Assembly (NCBI GenBank): GCA_035502675.1
Contig: DATJUC010000283.1
Span: 1 to 7,391, forward strand
Origin: DATJUC01 sp035502675
Lineage (GTDB): Bacteria > Vulcanimicrobiota > Vulcanimicrobiia > Vulcanimicrobiales > Vulcanimicrobiaceae
Length of the DNA stretch: 7,391 nt
Reading direction: 5' to 3'
Below are positions 1-7,391 of this stretch, in pieces (position 1 is the stretch's first letter; each line of letters starts with the position of its first letter). Below the pieces are notes generated by a model that was not told the DNA's origin, did no database searches, and saw only the letters and a list, made by a program, of their open reading frames with translations. A program made the translations under genes and the position numbers.

Positions 1-1441
1 TCGCGGCGCAGACGTCGCCGCTCCACAGACTCGTGCCTTGCTCGGCTCCGAAAGCCTGCGCCGCCGCGTCGTTGGGCGACCATCGCAGCTGCACGTAGCC
101 GGTCGCGCGCTCGACGGCGGCCACGACGTCGTCCACGGCTCCGCGCGCGACGTCTTGTGCAAACTCGTCGACCACCGCGGCGACGACGCGATCGACGATG
201 AGGTGCAGCCGCTCGCGATCCCGTAAACGCGCCACGTCGGCGGTATCCAGCGCCTGTGCCAGCGCGCGTTCGAGGTCGTCGGCGAGCGTTCGCCCCCGCT
301 CGTCGAGCGACCGGCGTGCCGACAAGCCTTGCGCGAGCAGCGTCCGGCGCGCGCCGCTGGACGCTTCGTCGACGGCGGCCAGCTTGGGCACCACCTCGGC
401 GCGCGCCGCGTCGAGAGCGTCGACGCCGAGCGCCAGCATCGCGAGTTCGCGGTCGATCTGCCCGCATTCGTCGGCGGCGGCCGCCGCGGCGCGATCGCCG
501 GCGCGCCGCAAACGCGCCCGGCCGGTGCGCCGGATCAGCGATGCGTCGAGTGCCGACAGAAACTGCGGGAAGCGGCTGCGCTCGACGGCCGCCGAGTCGC
601 CGTCGAGGACGCCCTGCGCGTACTCGCGCGCCGAGATCGCGTAGACGTAGGTGCCCGGCGCGTGCACGGCCGCCAAGCGCTCGATGCGCTCGTAGGCGTG
701 CTCCCACGCGGGGCGGCCGTCGGACTGCGGCTGCTGCCAGAGATCGATCTTCGTCTGGACGATGAAGATCGAGTCGATGTGTTGCCGCACGATGCCCAGA
801 AAAGCGGCGTCGCCCTCGGTAAACGGCTGTTGCGTGTCGATCAGATAGAGTACCGCGTCGGCGGTCGGAAGAAACGCGAGCGTGGCGCGGCGATGCGCCG
901 GATTGATCGACGCCAGTCCGGGCGTGTCGGCCACGACGAAGCCGCGTTCCAGAAACGGCGACGCCGCTTTGACGACCACTCGCACCGGAGCGTCGCGATC
1001 GTCCTTGGTCGCGTCGTGCAGCAAACCGGCCTCCGAGCTCCCGACGGCGACGAACCGGTTGAGCGCGTCGAGCGGCACGCGCTCCGTGCGGCCGTCCTCG
1101 TAGTACGCGGTCGCCTCGTCCGAAGCCGCGTATTCCAGCTCGGTAATGGTCGCGGTCGACGGGTTGATGTCGGTGGCGAGCAGTCCGGCGATTTGCGGAC
1201 CGCCCGGCGTCGAGACGTAGCGGAATTTTCCGAGCAGCGCGTTGAGCAAAAACGATTTTCCGCTGGAGAACTCGCCGACTACCGCGAGTACGAACTTGGC
1301 GCGGGCCAGGCGACGCCGAACGTCGGTGACGCCGTTTCGCCGCTGCGACCCGAGCAGCGTTTCGAGCTCGGCGAGGTAGGCGACCAAACGATCGCGCGCG
1401 GCCTCGTAGCGCCGCATGGCATCGGCGTCGACCCTGCTCAC
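1..1441 (-). CDS. Dynamin-like large GTPase, 3'-truncated by the window edge
   Basis: This is a dynamin-superfamily GTPase. Bacterial members bind and remodel membranes in a nucleotide-dependent way, acting on the cytoplasmic face of the inner membrane. I translated the minus strand by hand: the frame stays open for 480 codons to base 2. Visible G motifs are G1 GEFSSGKS (residues 56-63), a G2 threonine in NPSTATIT (93-100), G3 DTPGL (172-176) and G4 TKID (230-233). After about residue 300 the protein is Ala/Arg/Glu/Asp-rich and probably helical, as expected for the stalk or trunk. Its end, and any membrane-binding tip, lie outside the window. The GTG start at 1441 comes 10 bases after the mutase stop, which suggests one transcript. 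An ATG at 1417 is the alternative, and neither has a strong ribosome-binding site. Compared with remembered bacterial dynamins, about 13 extra residues lie between G1 and G2. The family call is firm; the cellular role is unknown. Confidence 0.88.
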   Translation of the reverse strand, partial: MSRVDADAMRRYEAARDRLVAYLAELETLLGSQRRNGVTDVRRRLARAKFVLAVVGEFSSGKSFLLNALLGKFRYVSTPGGPQIAGLLATDINPSTATITELEYAASDEATAYYEDGRTERVPLDALNRFVAVGSSEAGLLHDATKDDRDAPVRVVVKAASPFLERGFVVADTPGLASINPAHRRATLAFLPTADAVLYLIDTQQPFTEGDAAFLGIVRQHIDSIFIVQTKIDLWQQPQSDGRPAWEHAYERIERLAAVHAPGTYVYAISAREYAQGVLDGDSAAVERSRFPQFLSALDASLIRRTGRARLRRAGDRAAAAAADECGQIDRELAMLALGVDALDAARAEVVPKLAAVDEASSGARRTLLAQGLSARRSLDERGRTLADDLERALAQALDTADVARLRDRERLHLIVDRVVAAVVDEFAQDVARGAVDDVVAAVERATGYVQLRWSPNDAAAQAFGAEQGTSLWSGDVCAA

Positions 1442-1451
1442 GATCGTCGCT

Positions 1452-2801
1452 CTACGAGCGGATCAGCGCCAGCGCCTCGTCGCGGTGCCGTTCCATCAGC
1501 TCCTTGGTGTCGCCCTCGACGTTGAGCCGCAACAACGGCTCGGTGTTGGAGGGGCGCACGTTCATCCACCAATGCGGATACGAGATCGTGACCCCGTCGA
1601 GATGATCGATGTCGGCGTCCTTGTAGTGCGCTTGGATCTCTTCGAGCTTGGCGGCGGCGTCGGCGACGGTGCTGTTGATCTCGCCGGAGCGGAACCGCGT
1701 ATCGATCGGAGCGATCGTCTCGCTGACGGTCTTGCCCGCCTCGCTGAAGAGCTCCAGGCACTGCAGGAACGCAATCATGCCCGAATCGGCATACCAGTTG
1801 TCGCGAAAATAGAAATGCCCGCTGTGCTCGCCGCCGAAAACGACGTCCTGTTCGCGCATGACCTTCTTGATGATCGAATGGCCGACTTTCGATCGAATCG
1901 GGATGCCGCCGGCCTTTTGGATCAGCTCGGGGACGCTTCGGCTGCAGATCAGGTTGTAGAGAATGCGGGCTCCGGGGTATTTCTTGAGGGTGTTGAGCGC
2001 CACCAGCGCCGTGACCGTGCTGCCGTCGATGAGGCCGGCTTTCTCGTCGACGATGAACATGCGGTCGGCGTCGCCGTCGAACGCGACGCCGAGATCGCAG
2101 CCGTGTTTTTTGATCGCCGCTTGAAGATCGGCCATGTTCTCGGGCTCGATCGGGCTGGCAGGATGGTTCGGAAAGCTGCCGTCCAACTCGAAGTAGAGCG
2201 GCACGACTTCGCAAGGCAGACGCGCGAAGACGTGGGGGGTGGTCTCGCCGGCCATGCCGTTCCCGGCATCGATCGCGACTTTCATGGGTTTGACCTTCGA
2301 ACGGTCGATAAACGATAGACAATGCTCGGCGAAGTCGTCCAAGATGTTGCGGCGCGTGACGGTGCCGGTTTGCGGGGCCTTCGGAGGGAGATCTCCGGCG
2401 ACGAGCCGGTCGCGAATCTCCGAAAGCCCCGTATCCAGCGAGATCGCCTGCGCCTGCGAGCGGGTGAATTTCATTCCGTTATACTGCGCGGGATTGTGGG
2501 ACGCCGTGATCATGACGCCGCCGTCGAGCTCGAACTTGCCCACGGCGAAGTAGAGCGCGTCGGTCGAAACCATCCCGACGTCGAGCACGTCGGCTCCGCC
2601 CTCGGTGGCGCCGCGCGCGAACGCCTCGAAGAGTTTCTCGCCCGAAGGACGCATGTCGCGCCCGACCGCGATTCGCCGTCCACCCACCAACGCGACGAAG
2701 CATCGTCCGATGCCGTACGCGACCTCGTCGTCGAGCTCGGCCGGATAAATGCCGCGAACGTCGTAGGATTTGAAGATTGCGGGGTCCACTCGGGCTTGCA
2801 T
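1452..2801 (-). CDS. manB: Phosphomannomutase/phosphoglucomutase (alpha-D-phosphohexomutase family)
   Basis: This cytoplasmic enzyme interconverts the 6-phosphate and 1-phosphate of mannose and/or glucose, supplying sugar nucleotides for polysaccharide, LPS or glycolipid synthesis. The 449-residue product has the usual family length and all signature loops: KSYDVRGIYP near the N-terminus (11-20), the catalytic phosphoserine loop TASHNP (Ser101), the Mg2+ loop DGDADR (242-247), the sugar-specificity loop GEHSGH (324-329) and the C-terminal phosphate-binding loop RPSNTEP (416-422). I chose the ATG at 2801 because the conserved N-terminus starts a few residues later. The frame stays open to another ATG at 2870, but those 23 extra residues look unlike the family and overlap the divergent gene. 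No good Shine-Dalgarno precedes 2801. The dynamin gene follows after 10 bases. Sequence alone does not decide mannose versus glucose preference, so the symbol is approximate. Confidence 0.93.
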   Translation of the reverse strand: MQARVDPAIFKSYDVRGIYPAELDDEVAYGIGRCFVALVGGRRIAVGRDMRPSGEKLFEAFARGATEGGADVLDVGMVSTDALYFAVGKFELDGGVMITASHNPAQYNGMKFTRSQAQAISLDTGLSEIRDRLVAGDLPPKAPQTGTVTRRNILDDFAEHCLSFIDRSKVKPMKVAIDAGNGMAGETTPHVFARLPCEVVPLYFELDGSFPNHPASPIEPENMADLQAAIKKHGCDLGVAFDGDADRMFIVDEKAGLIDGSTVTALVALNTLKKYPGARILYNLICSRSVPELIQKAGGIPIRSKVGHSIIKKVMREQDVVFGGEHSGHFYFRDNWYADSGMIAFLQCLELFSEAGKTVSETIAPIDTRFRSGEINSTVADAAAKLEEIQAHYKDADIDHLDGVTISYPHWWMNVRPSNTEPLLRLNVEGDTKELMERHRDEALALIRS

Positions 2802-4230
2802 GGGCGGACTCTGTTCGGAGGGACGTATCGCGACACCTAGGCGCAGCCCCGGAGTACCCCTGACTCGCATAACCGGAACGCTGCTGCTGACGGCCTTCTT
2901 GGTGTTGGCGTTGGTCTTTGCCGTGCAGGGTGCGTTTCAAACGCGCGCTCGCATCGCCGACACGTTCGACCGGCAGTCGCAGATCCAGGCGGCGCAGCTG
3001 GAGCTCGAAGAGCTGCTGCGACTCCAAATCGACGAAGAGAATTCGCTGCGCGGCTACGCGCTGACGCACGACCCGTTCTACGTCGGGCGCTATCGCGCCT
3101 CGACGCAGGATTTCGACACCAAAGAGTCCGCCATTCGCACGATGCTCGTCTCGCAATCGCCGCCGCACGGTCTGGCGCTGCTCGCCCTTCTCGACGAGTA
3201 CGATCGAATTCAAGTCGAATGGCGGCGCGACATTGCGGTGCCCGTGCTCGCGCATCCCAACCAGCCGTTGAGCGAGTTCGAGCGCCGGACCGACAAGGCG
3301 TTTTCCGACTACGAAACGCGAACCGTCGCTCAGCTTCGCGATCAGCTCGCGGGCGTAAACGCCGATTTGGCGCGCAGCACGCAAACCCAGCTCGACCGGA
3401 CGTCGTACGTCCGCGCGTTTTGGCTGCTGGTCTTCGGTTTGCTGGCGATCATCTTCAACGCGTACAGCTCGCGCCTGGGGCGCGAGCTCGAGCAGGAGCG
3501 CACGACCACCGAAGTCTTGCAGCGCGCGTTCCTCAGCGAAGCCATGCCGCTTCCCAACGCCGAGATCGGTGCGGCGTATCAGTCCGGCAGCGAGCTTGCG
3601 GTCGGCGGCGACGTCTTCGACGTCTACCGTCTCTCCGACGACCTCGCCTTGCTGCTGATCGCCGACGTCAGCGGTAAGGGCGTCGACGCCGCCGTCCTCA
3701 CCGCGTTCATCAAGTTCACGATTCGCGGGATCGCGTTGCGGCGCCGCGATCCGGGGGCGATCCTGGCGGAGTTCAACACGGCTTTCGCGCAGACGGTCGA
3801 GAACCCGTACCTCTTCGTGTCGATGTTCGTCGCCATCGTCAACACACGAAATTTTCACGTGCGGTACGCGAGTGCCGGGCACGATTCGGCGTTCGTCCGC
3901 CGGTCGCATGAAGTGCAGCAGTTGGCCGTGACGGGTCCGGTCCTGGGCGTCATGGAAGAGCCGTTCGAGACCAAGCAGATCAACCTGAACGCGGGCGACG
4001 TGCTGGTTTTGGCGACCGACGGGTTGACGGAAGCGCGCGACCGTTCCGGAAAGATGGTGGGCGAAGAAGGCGCGATCGCGCTGATCGCCCAGGCCGATCC
4101 GGCGCCCCAACGGCTCGTCGACGAACTCGTCGCCAAGGTCAAGGCCATCGGCGGCAACCGCCTGCGCGACGACCTTGCGCTCTTAGCACTGCGCCCCACC
4201 TCGGTCGGGATCGGATTCGACGATGCGTAG
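2800..4230 (+). CDS. Membrane-anchored CHASE3-like sensor with SpoIIE/PP2C-type serine phosphatase
   Basis: This is a predicted signal-dependent PP2C-type Ser/Thr phosphatase of the SpoIIE/RsbU group, which typically dephosphorylates anti-anti-sigma (STAS) proteins in partner-switching pathways. Counting from ATG 2800 (476 residues): TM1 is at about 27-44. An extracytoplasmic helical region (about 50-200) carries the CHASE3-like motif SLRGYALTHDPFYVGRY near 82-98. TM2 is at about 204-222. A short, probably coiled-coil linker leads into the phosphatase domain, whose metal and active-site motifs all look intact: GGDVFDVY (269-276), ADVSGKG (288-294), SAGH (358-361), TDGLTEAR (406-413) and DDLALLAL (457-464). 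No HAMP domain is evident. The start is uncertain: ATG 2800 overlaps the mutase ATG and lacks a ribosome-binding site, whereas CTG 2860, with GGAG five bases upstream, would put TM1 right at the N-terminus (456 residues). No kinase, STAS protein or sigma factor is nearby, so its target is unknown. Confidence 0.9.
   Translation: MGGLCSEGRIATPRRSPGVPLTRITGTLLLTAFLVLALVFAVQGAFQTRARIADTFDRQSQIQAAQLELEELLRLQIDEENSLRGYALTHDPFYVGRYRASTQDFDTKESAIRTMLVSQSPPHGLALLALLDEYDRIQVEWRRDIAVPVLAHPNQPLSEFERRTDKAFSDYETRTVAQLRDQLAGVNADLARSTQTQLDRTSYVRAFWLLVFGLLAIIFNAYSSRLGRELEQERTTTEVLQRAFLSEAMPLPNAEIGAAYQSGSELAVGGDVFDVYRLSDDLALLLIADVSGKGVDAAVLTAFIKFTIRGIALRRRDPGAILAEFNTAFAQTVENPYLFVSMFVAIVNTRNFHVRYASAGHDSAFVRRSHEVQQLAVTGPVLGVMEEPFETKQINLNAGDVLVLATDGLTEARDRSGKMVGEEGAIALIAQADPAPQRLVDELVAKVKAIGGNRLRDDLALLALRPTSVGIGFDDA
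2851..2854 (+). promoter_or_regulatory. Possible Shine-Dalgarno (GGAG) for a CTG start of the phosphatase
   Basis: GGAG lies five bases before the in-frame CTG at 2860. Starting there gives MTRITGTLLL, leading straight into the first membrane helix, a common layout for such proteins. A stronger purine run, GGAGGGA at 2817-2823, has no ATG, GTG or TTG at proper distance in this frame. CTG starts are rare and a four-base match is common by chance, so this is only an alternative to ATG 2800. Confidence 0.3.
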
Positions 4231-4606
4231 CGCGCGGTGGCTGGCCCTGGGCGCGGCGTTCGCGCTGTACCTGTCCGCGGCGCCGGCGGCGCAGGCTGAT
4301 TGCAACCTTCGCACGCACCAGCACGTCGTGCTTTACAGCAGCACCGAGGATCCCGACGTCCTGCTGTGGGACTCGCGTTTCCGCTTGCGCGCGTATCACG
4401 CCGCGACCTTCGACGAGGCCCAAGAACTCGTCCGTCACGCGCGATTGGCGCCCGGAGGAACGCATGCGGTGGTCGAGTCGTGCGTTCCCGACTTCGTGGA
4501 TTCGCCGCTGTTCGAACGTCCGGCCGACGCCGTCGGCGTCCTGATCGTGTCGGGAAAATACTCGGGTCAGCGCGGATGGGTGCTCGGCCCGGACGTACGT
4601 CCGTAG
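4223..4606 (+). CDS. Small secreted protein with two cysteines, function unknown
   Basis: I do not recognise this 127-residue protein. It begins with a clear Sec signal peptide: Arg at 2 and 5, a hydrophobic core at about 6-20, and a probable signal peptidase I site after AQA (residue 25). The mature form is about 102 residues. It is not a lipoprotein, because the bases around Cys27 do not encode a lipobox. Cys27 and Cys87 are the only cysteines and could form a disulfide after export. The C-terminal stretch, VLIVSGKYSGQRGWVLGPDV (about 107-126), faintly resembles the last strands of an SH3-like barrel; this is a weak impression. The ATG overlaps the phosphatase stop (ATGCGTAG, 4223-4230), so the two are probably translationally coupled. 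The mature protein would sit on the same side of the membrane as the CHASE3-like sensor, so a ligand-sensing or regulatory partnership is possible but unproven. Confidence 0.8.
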   Translation: MRSARWLALGAAFALYLSAAPAAQADCNLRTHQHVVLYSSTEDPDVLLWDSRFRLRAYHAATFDEAQELVRHARLAPGGTHAVVESCVPDFVDSPLFERPADAVGVLIVSGKYSGQRGWVLGPDVRP

Positions 4607-4612
4607 CCGCGG

Positions 4613-4617
<5 letters not shown>
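4602..4617. terminator. Short inverted repeat across the convergent stop codons, possible bidirectional terminator
   Basis: CGTAGCCGCGGTTACG is a near-perfect palindrome that includes parts of both the TAG of the secreted-protein gene and the TAA of the ATPase gene. As RNA it can form a six-pair stem, including one G-U pair, around a CGCG loop. No U-tract follows on either strand, so it is not a classical intrinsic terminator. It could act as a weak bidirectional terminator or transcript-end stabiliser, or be chance in GC-rich DNA. Confidence 0.25.
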
Positions 4618-5400
<783 letters not shown>

Positions 5401-5404
<4 letters not shown>

Positions 5405-6402
5405 CGCGATGCCTCGCCGCCGTGAAAATAGAGATATAAGAACGACGGCACGCCGATGAACGCCAGCAGAACGCCGATCGGCAGTTCCGCCGGAGCGACG
5501 ATCCAGCGGCACACGGCGTCGGCCAGCATGCAGAGCGCGGCACCGATGGCGACCGACGCCGGCAGCAGCGCCCGCGCGTCGGAGCCGACGATGCGGCGTG
5601 CGATGTGCGGGACGATGAGACCGACGAAACCGACCATGCCGGCGAGCACGACGCTGGCGGCGGCCAGCAGCGACGAGGCCGCAAGGATGACCCATTGCGC
5701 GCGCGCGACGTCGACGCCGACCGTCCGGGCGCGAACGTCCCCCACGCGCAGCGCGTTGAGCGGGCGCACCGCGTACAGGGCGAGCAGCGCTCCGGCGCCG
5801 ACGTACGGCGCGGTGACGGCGAGCTCGTGCCAACCGCGTCCGGCCATCGACCCCGCCAGCCAAGCGACGATCGCGGTTGCGTAATCGCTGGACTGAGCGC
5901 GCACGATGGCCAGCGTCACGATCGCCGCGAACAGCGTCGAGAGCGAAACTCCGGCGAGAATCAAGCGATTGGAGTCGATCCCGGCGCCGCGCCGCGCCAG
6001 CGCCGCGACGATCGTCGCCGCAGCCAGTCCGGCGACGAACCCGATCGCGGGCGTCAGCGGCGCGGCGACGCCCGCGAGAATGGCGATGGCGATCGCCGCC
6101 GCCGCGCCCGCACTCACGCCCGTGAGATACGGGTCGACCAGAGGATTTCTCAGCATGCCCTGCAGCAGCGCTCCGGCCAGCGCCAGCGAACCGCCGACGA
6201 CCGCGGCGATACAGACTCGCGGAAATCGCAGTTGCCAAACGATCGTTTGCAAGGCGCCCGTGGCCTCGGGTCGAGCCAGCGCGCGCAACAAGTCGTGCGG
6301 CGTCACGTCGGTGCCGCCGACCAGCAGGCTTGCCGCTGCCGCCGCAAGCACCGTTGCCGCCAATGCGACGAACGCGCTAACGCGCGCGAAGCTCGAGGCC
6401 AA
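5401..6402 (-). CDS. FecCD/BtuC-family ABC transporter permease
   Basis: This integral inner-membrane subunit of a type II metal-chelate importer should form a homodimeric channel with two copies of the downstream ATPase. From TTG 6402 it has 333 residues, the normal family length, rich in Ala/Leu/Val with roughly ten hydrophobic segments. Family motifs appear in order: LRFPRV (58-63), GSLALAGALLQGMLRNPL (71-88) with DPYLTGVSAGA next, NRLILAGVSLS (145-155), WLAGSMAGRGW (181-191), the coupling-helix region GFVGLIVPHIARRIVGSD (258-275) and ELPIGVLLAFIGVPSF (306-321). I prefer TTG 6402: GGGA lies seven bases upstream and the first membrane helix starts soon after. ATG 6441 would add 13 residues and has no visible ribosome-binding site. 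Either start overlaps the receptor gene end at 6377, and the stop overlaps the ATPase start. Cobalamin, heme and siderophores all remain possible substrates. Confidence 0.92.
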
Positions 6403-7391
6403 ACGAAGGTCCCGGCATCGGATAGCCGTTGAATACGGCATAGCGATCGTCGAGCATATTGTATCCGCGCAGAACCAGCGCGAGATCGGGACGGACGCGA
6501 TAGGCGACGTAGGCGTCGAGCGTCGTGAAGTCCGAGGCTTGGGCGTACGCGGGCAGCGCGAAGTCGGCCGGTTCCGCCAGGCCGTCGCTGGCAAGCGTGA
6601 TGCCGAATCCGTCGAACCGGCTCGCGGGCTGCGCCTCGTAGCGTACGCCGAACGTGCTGGCGAAGACGGGACCGCGGCCGACGATCCGCGTGCCGGTGTC
6701 GAGATCTTCGGCACGATAGAGGTTGGTCACGGAAACCGTTTCGACGAAACCGGCGCGGGGTTTGGTATCGAGTGCGAGGGTCACGCCCGCGACGATCGCG
6801 CGCCCCACGTTTTGCGGCTCGAAGTCGTACTCGGCCGGGTTCGCGTCGACGATCAGGTTCGAACCCCAGGTCGAGAACCATCCGAGGCTGGCGTTTCCGA
6901 GCGGTCCCGTGTCGACCAGCGTCGCGTCGGCGACGCGCGTGCGCTCCGGAACCAGCGCCGGGTTCGAGAAGACGCCTTCGGGAGGATAGAAGAGCTCTTC
7001 GGCGTCGGGCGCACGAAAGGCCGTTGCCGCGTTGAGCTTGAGCTGCAGCTGCGCGCCGATCGGAACGATGCCGCCGGCCGAAGGGGAAAGTGCCGCGCCT
7101 TCCGCGGTGGCGAGCTGATTCAGATCGCGCTCGCCGCGCAAGCCGGCGTAGATCTCCCCGCCGTTGCGCCAGAACCACTGGCCTTGCGCGTAGACGGCCG
7201 TCTGCGCGTAGGCGTCCTGCGCGATCTGATCCTGATAAGCGGCTTCGCCGCAATGCGCGTACGACGTGCACGCGCTGCCGGTGCCGCCGTCGACGCGCGC
7301 GTTGCCCGCCGTGAGGTCCACTCCGTAGATGACGCGCGACCGATCGTCGCCGATCGCGTCGCTGATCGCCAGCATGGCGCGCCCGTCGTCG
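6377..7391 (-). CDS. TonB-dependent outer-membrane receptor, C-terminal beta-barrel part (5' end beyond the window)
   Basis: This is the C-terminal 337 or so residues of an outer-membrane receptor that takes up a large chelate using TonB energy. The frame is open through the right edge; an internal ATG at 7375 is not the real start, so the signal peptide, TonB box and plug are missing. Evidence for the family includes alternating amphipathic barrel strands, the typical TAFRAPDAEELFYPPEG followed by SNPALVPERTRVADATL, and a C-terminal DAYVAYRVRPDLALVLRGYN with MLDDRYAVFNGYPMPG, like the last strands of BtuB/CirA-type receptors. A probable surface loop has two cysteines six residues apart (codons 7268-7270 and 7250-7252), which could form a disulfide. 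The protein ends FGLELRAR rather than in the aromatic residue usual for barrel proteins. It precedes the permease in the same operon, so it probably delivers the same substrate. Cobalamin is plausible from the final-strand motif but unproven. Confidence 0.9.
   Translation of the reverse strand, partial: DDGRAMLAISDAIGDDRSRVIYGVDLTAGNARVDGGTGSACTSYAHCGEAAYQDQIAQDAYAQTAVYAQGQWFWRNGGEIYAGLRGERDLNQLATAEGAALSPSAGGIVPIGAQLQLKLNAATAFRAPDAEELFYPPEGVFSNPALVPERTRVADATLVDTGPLGNASLGWFSTWGSNLIVDANPAEYDFEPQNVGRAIVAGVTLALDTKPRAGFVETVSVTNLYRAEDLDTGTRIVGRGPVFASTFGVRYEAQPASRFDGFGITLASDGLAEPADFALPAYAQASDFTTLDAYVAYRVRPDLALVLRGYNMLDDRYAVFNGYPMPGPSFGLELRAR

Noticed and set aside
329..1525. 398-codon plus-strand open frame, opposite the dynamin gene
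   Set aside because: Its translation is low-complexity Arg/Asp/Ala-rich with no domain, while the opposite strand encodes a GTPase with all G motifs. It is a shadow frame from GC-rich codon bias.
1416..2318. 300-codon plus-strand open frame, opposite the mutase
   Set aside because: No domain or signal; it mirrors the reading frame of a confident phosphohexomutase gene.
2479..4110. 543-codon minus-strand open frame across the mutase and phosphatase genes
   Set aside because: It runs antisense to the phosphatase and out of frame through the mutase, is Arg-rich and has no recognisable motif. Both real genes are well supported.
5424..5445. AT-rich patch before the ATPase gene as a possible promoter
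   Set aside because: It encodes the family-typical permease C-terminus (SFLYLYFHGG), and the genes overlap, which favours one transcript.
5405..6238. Upstream part of the ATPase frame as a possible N-terminal fusion
   Set aside because: This stretch is the permease gene read in another frame. The real ATPase start is ATG 5404, overlapping the permease stop.
6458..6463. TACAAT on the minus strand as a possible -10 box for the permease
   Set aside because: No -35 match lies 16-18 bases upstream, and the bases encode the conserved receptor motif RGYNMLDD, so the match is explained by coding.
7268..7375. ATG at 7375 as the true start of the receptor
   Set aside because: The frame continues open to the window edge (DDGRA before the Met), and a TonB receptor needs a plug and signal peptide upstream. 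The gene is truncated by the window.

Overview
The window is about 7.4 kb of very GC-rich, tightly packed bacterial DNA holding seven protein genes. I see no RNA gene, mobile element, CRISPR array or long repeat, and no gene-free stretch over about 60 bases. A TonB-dependent outer-membrane receptor points to a bacterium with two membranes. A dynamin-like GTPase, a CHASE3-type SpoIIE phosphatase and extreme GC bias at third codon positions would fit a lineage such as Candidatus Eremiobacterota (WPS-2). That placement is a guess from style, not a phylogenetic result.

Left block, minus strand (1-2801): a phosphomannomutase/phosphoglucomutase gene is followed after 10 bases by a dynamin-like GTPase gene that runs off the left edge. 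The two look co-transcribed.

Middle block, plus strand (2800-4606): head-to-head with the mutase lies a membrane-anchored CHASE3-SpoIIE (PP2C-type) phosphatase. A short secreted two-cysteine protein follows, and its start codon overlaps the phosphatase stop. The annotated ATGs of the mutase and the phosphatase share the four bases CATG. A CTG codon 60 bases downstream is an alternative start for the phosphatase.

Right block, minus strand (4613-7391): a TonB-dependent receptor (cut by the right edge), a FecCD/BtuC-type permease and a FecE/BtuD-type ATPase overlap end to start. They form a metal-chelate uptake operon for cobalamin, heme or a siderophore. No periplasmic binding protein is visible. 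This operon converges on the small secreted gene with only 6 bases between stop codons, and a short hairpin-capable inverted repeat spans that junction.

Most of the window is recognisable housekeeping, signalling and uptake machinery. The least explained parts are the phosphatase plus secreted-protein pair, the mutase-dynamin pairing, an apparent insertion in the dynamin switch I region, and a transporter ATPase without the usual Q-loop glutamine.
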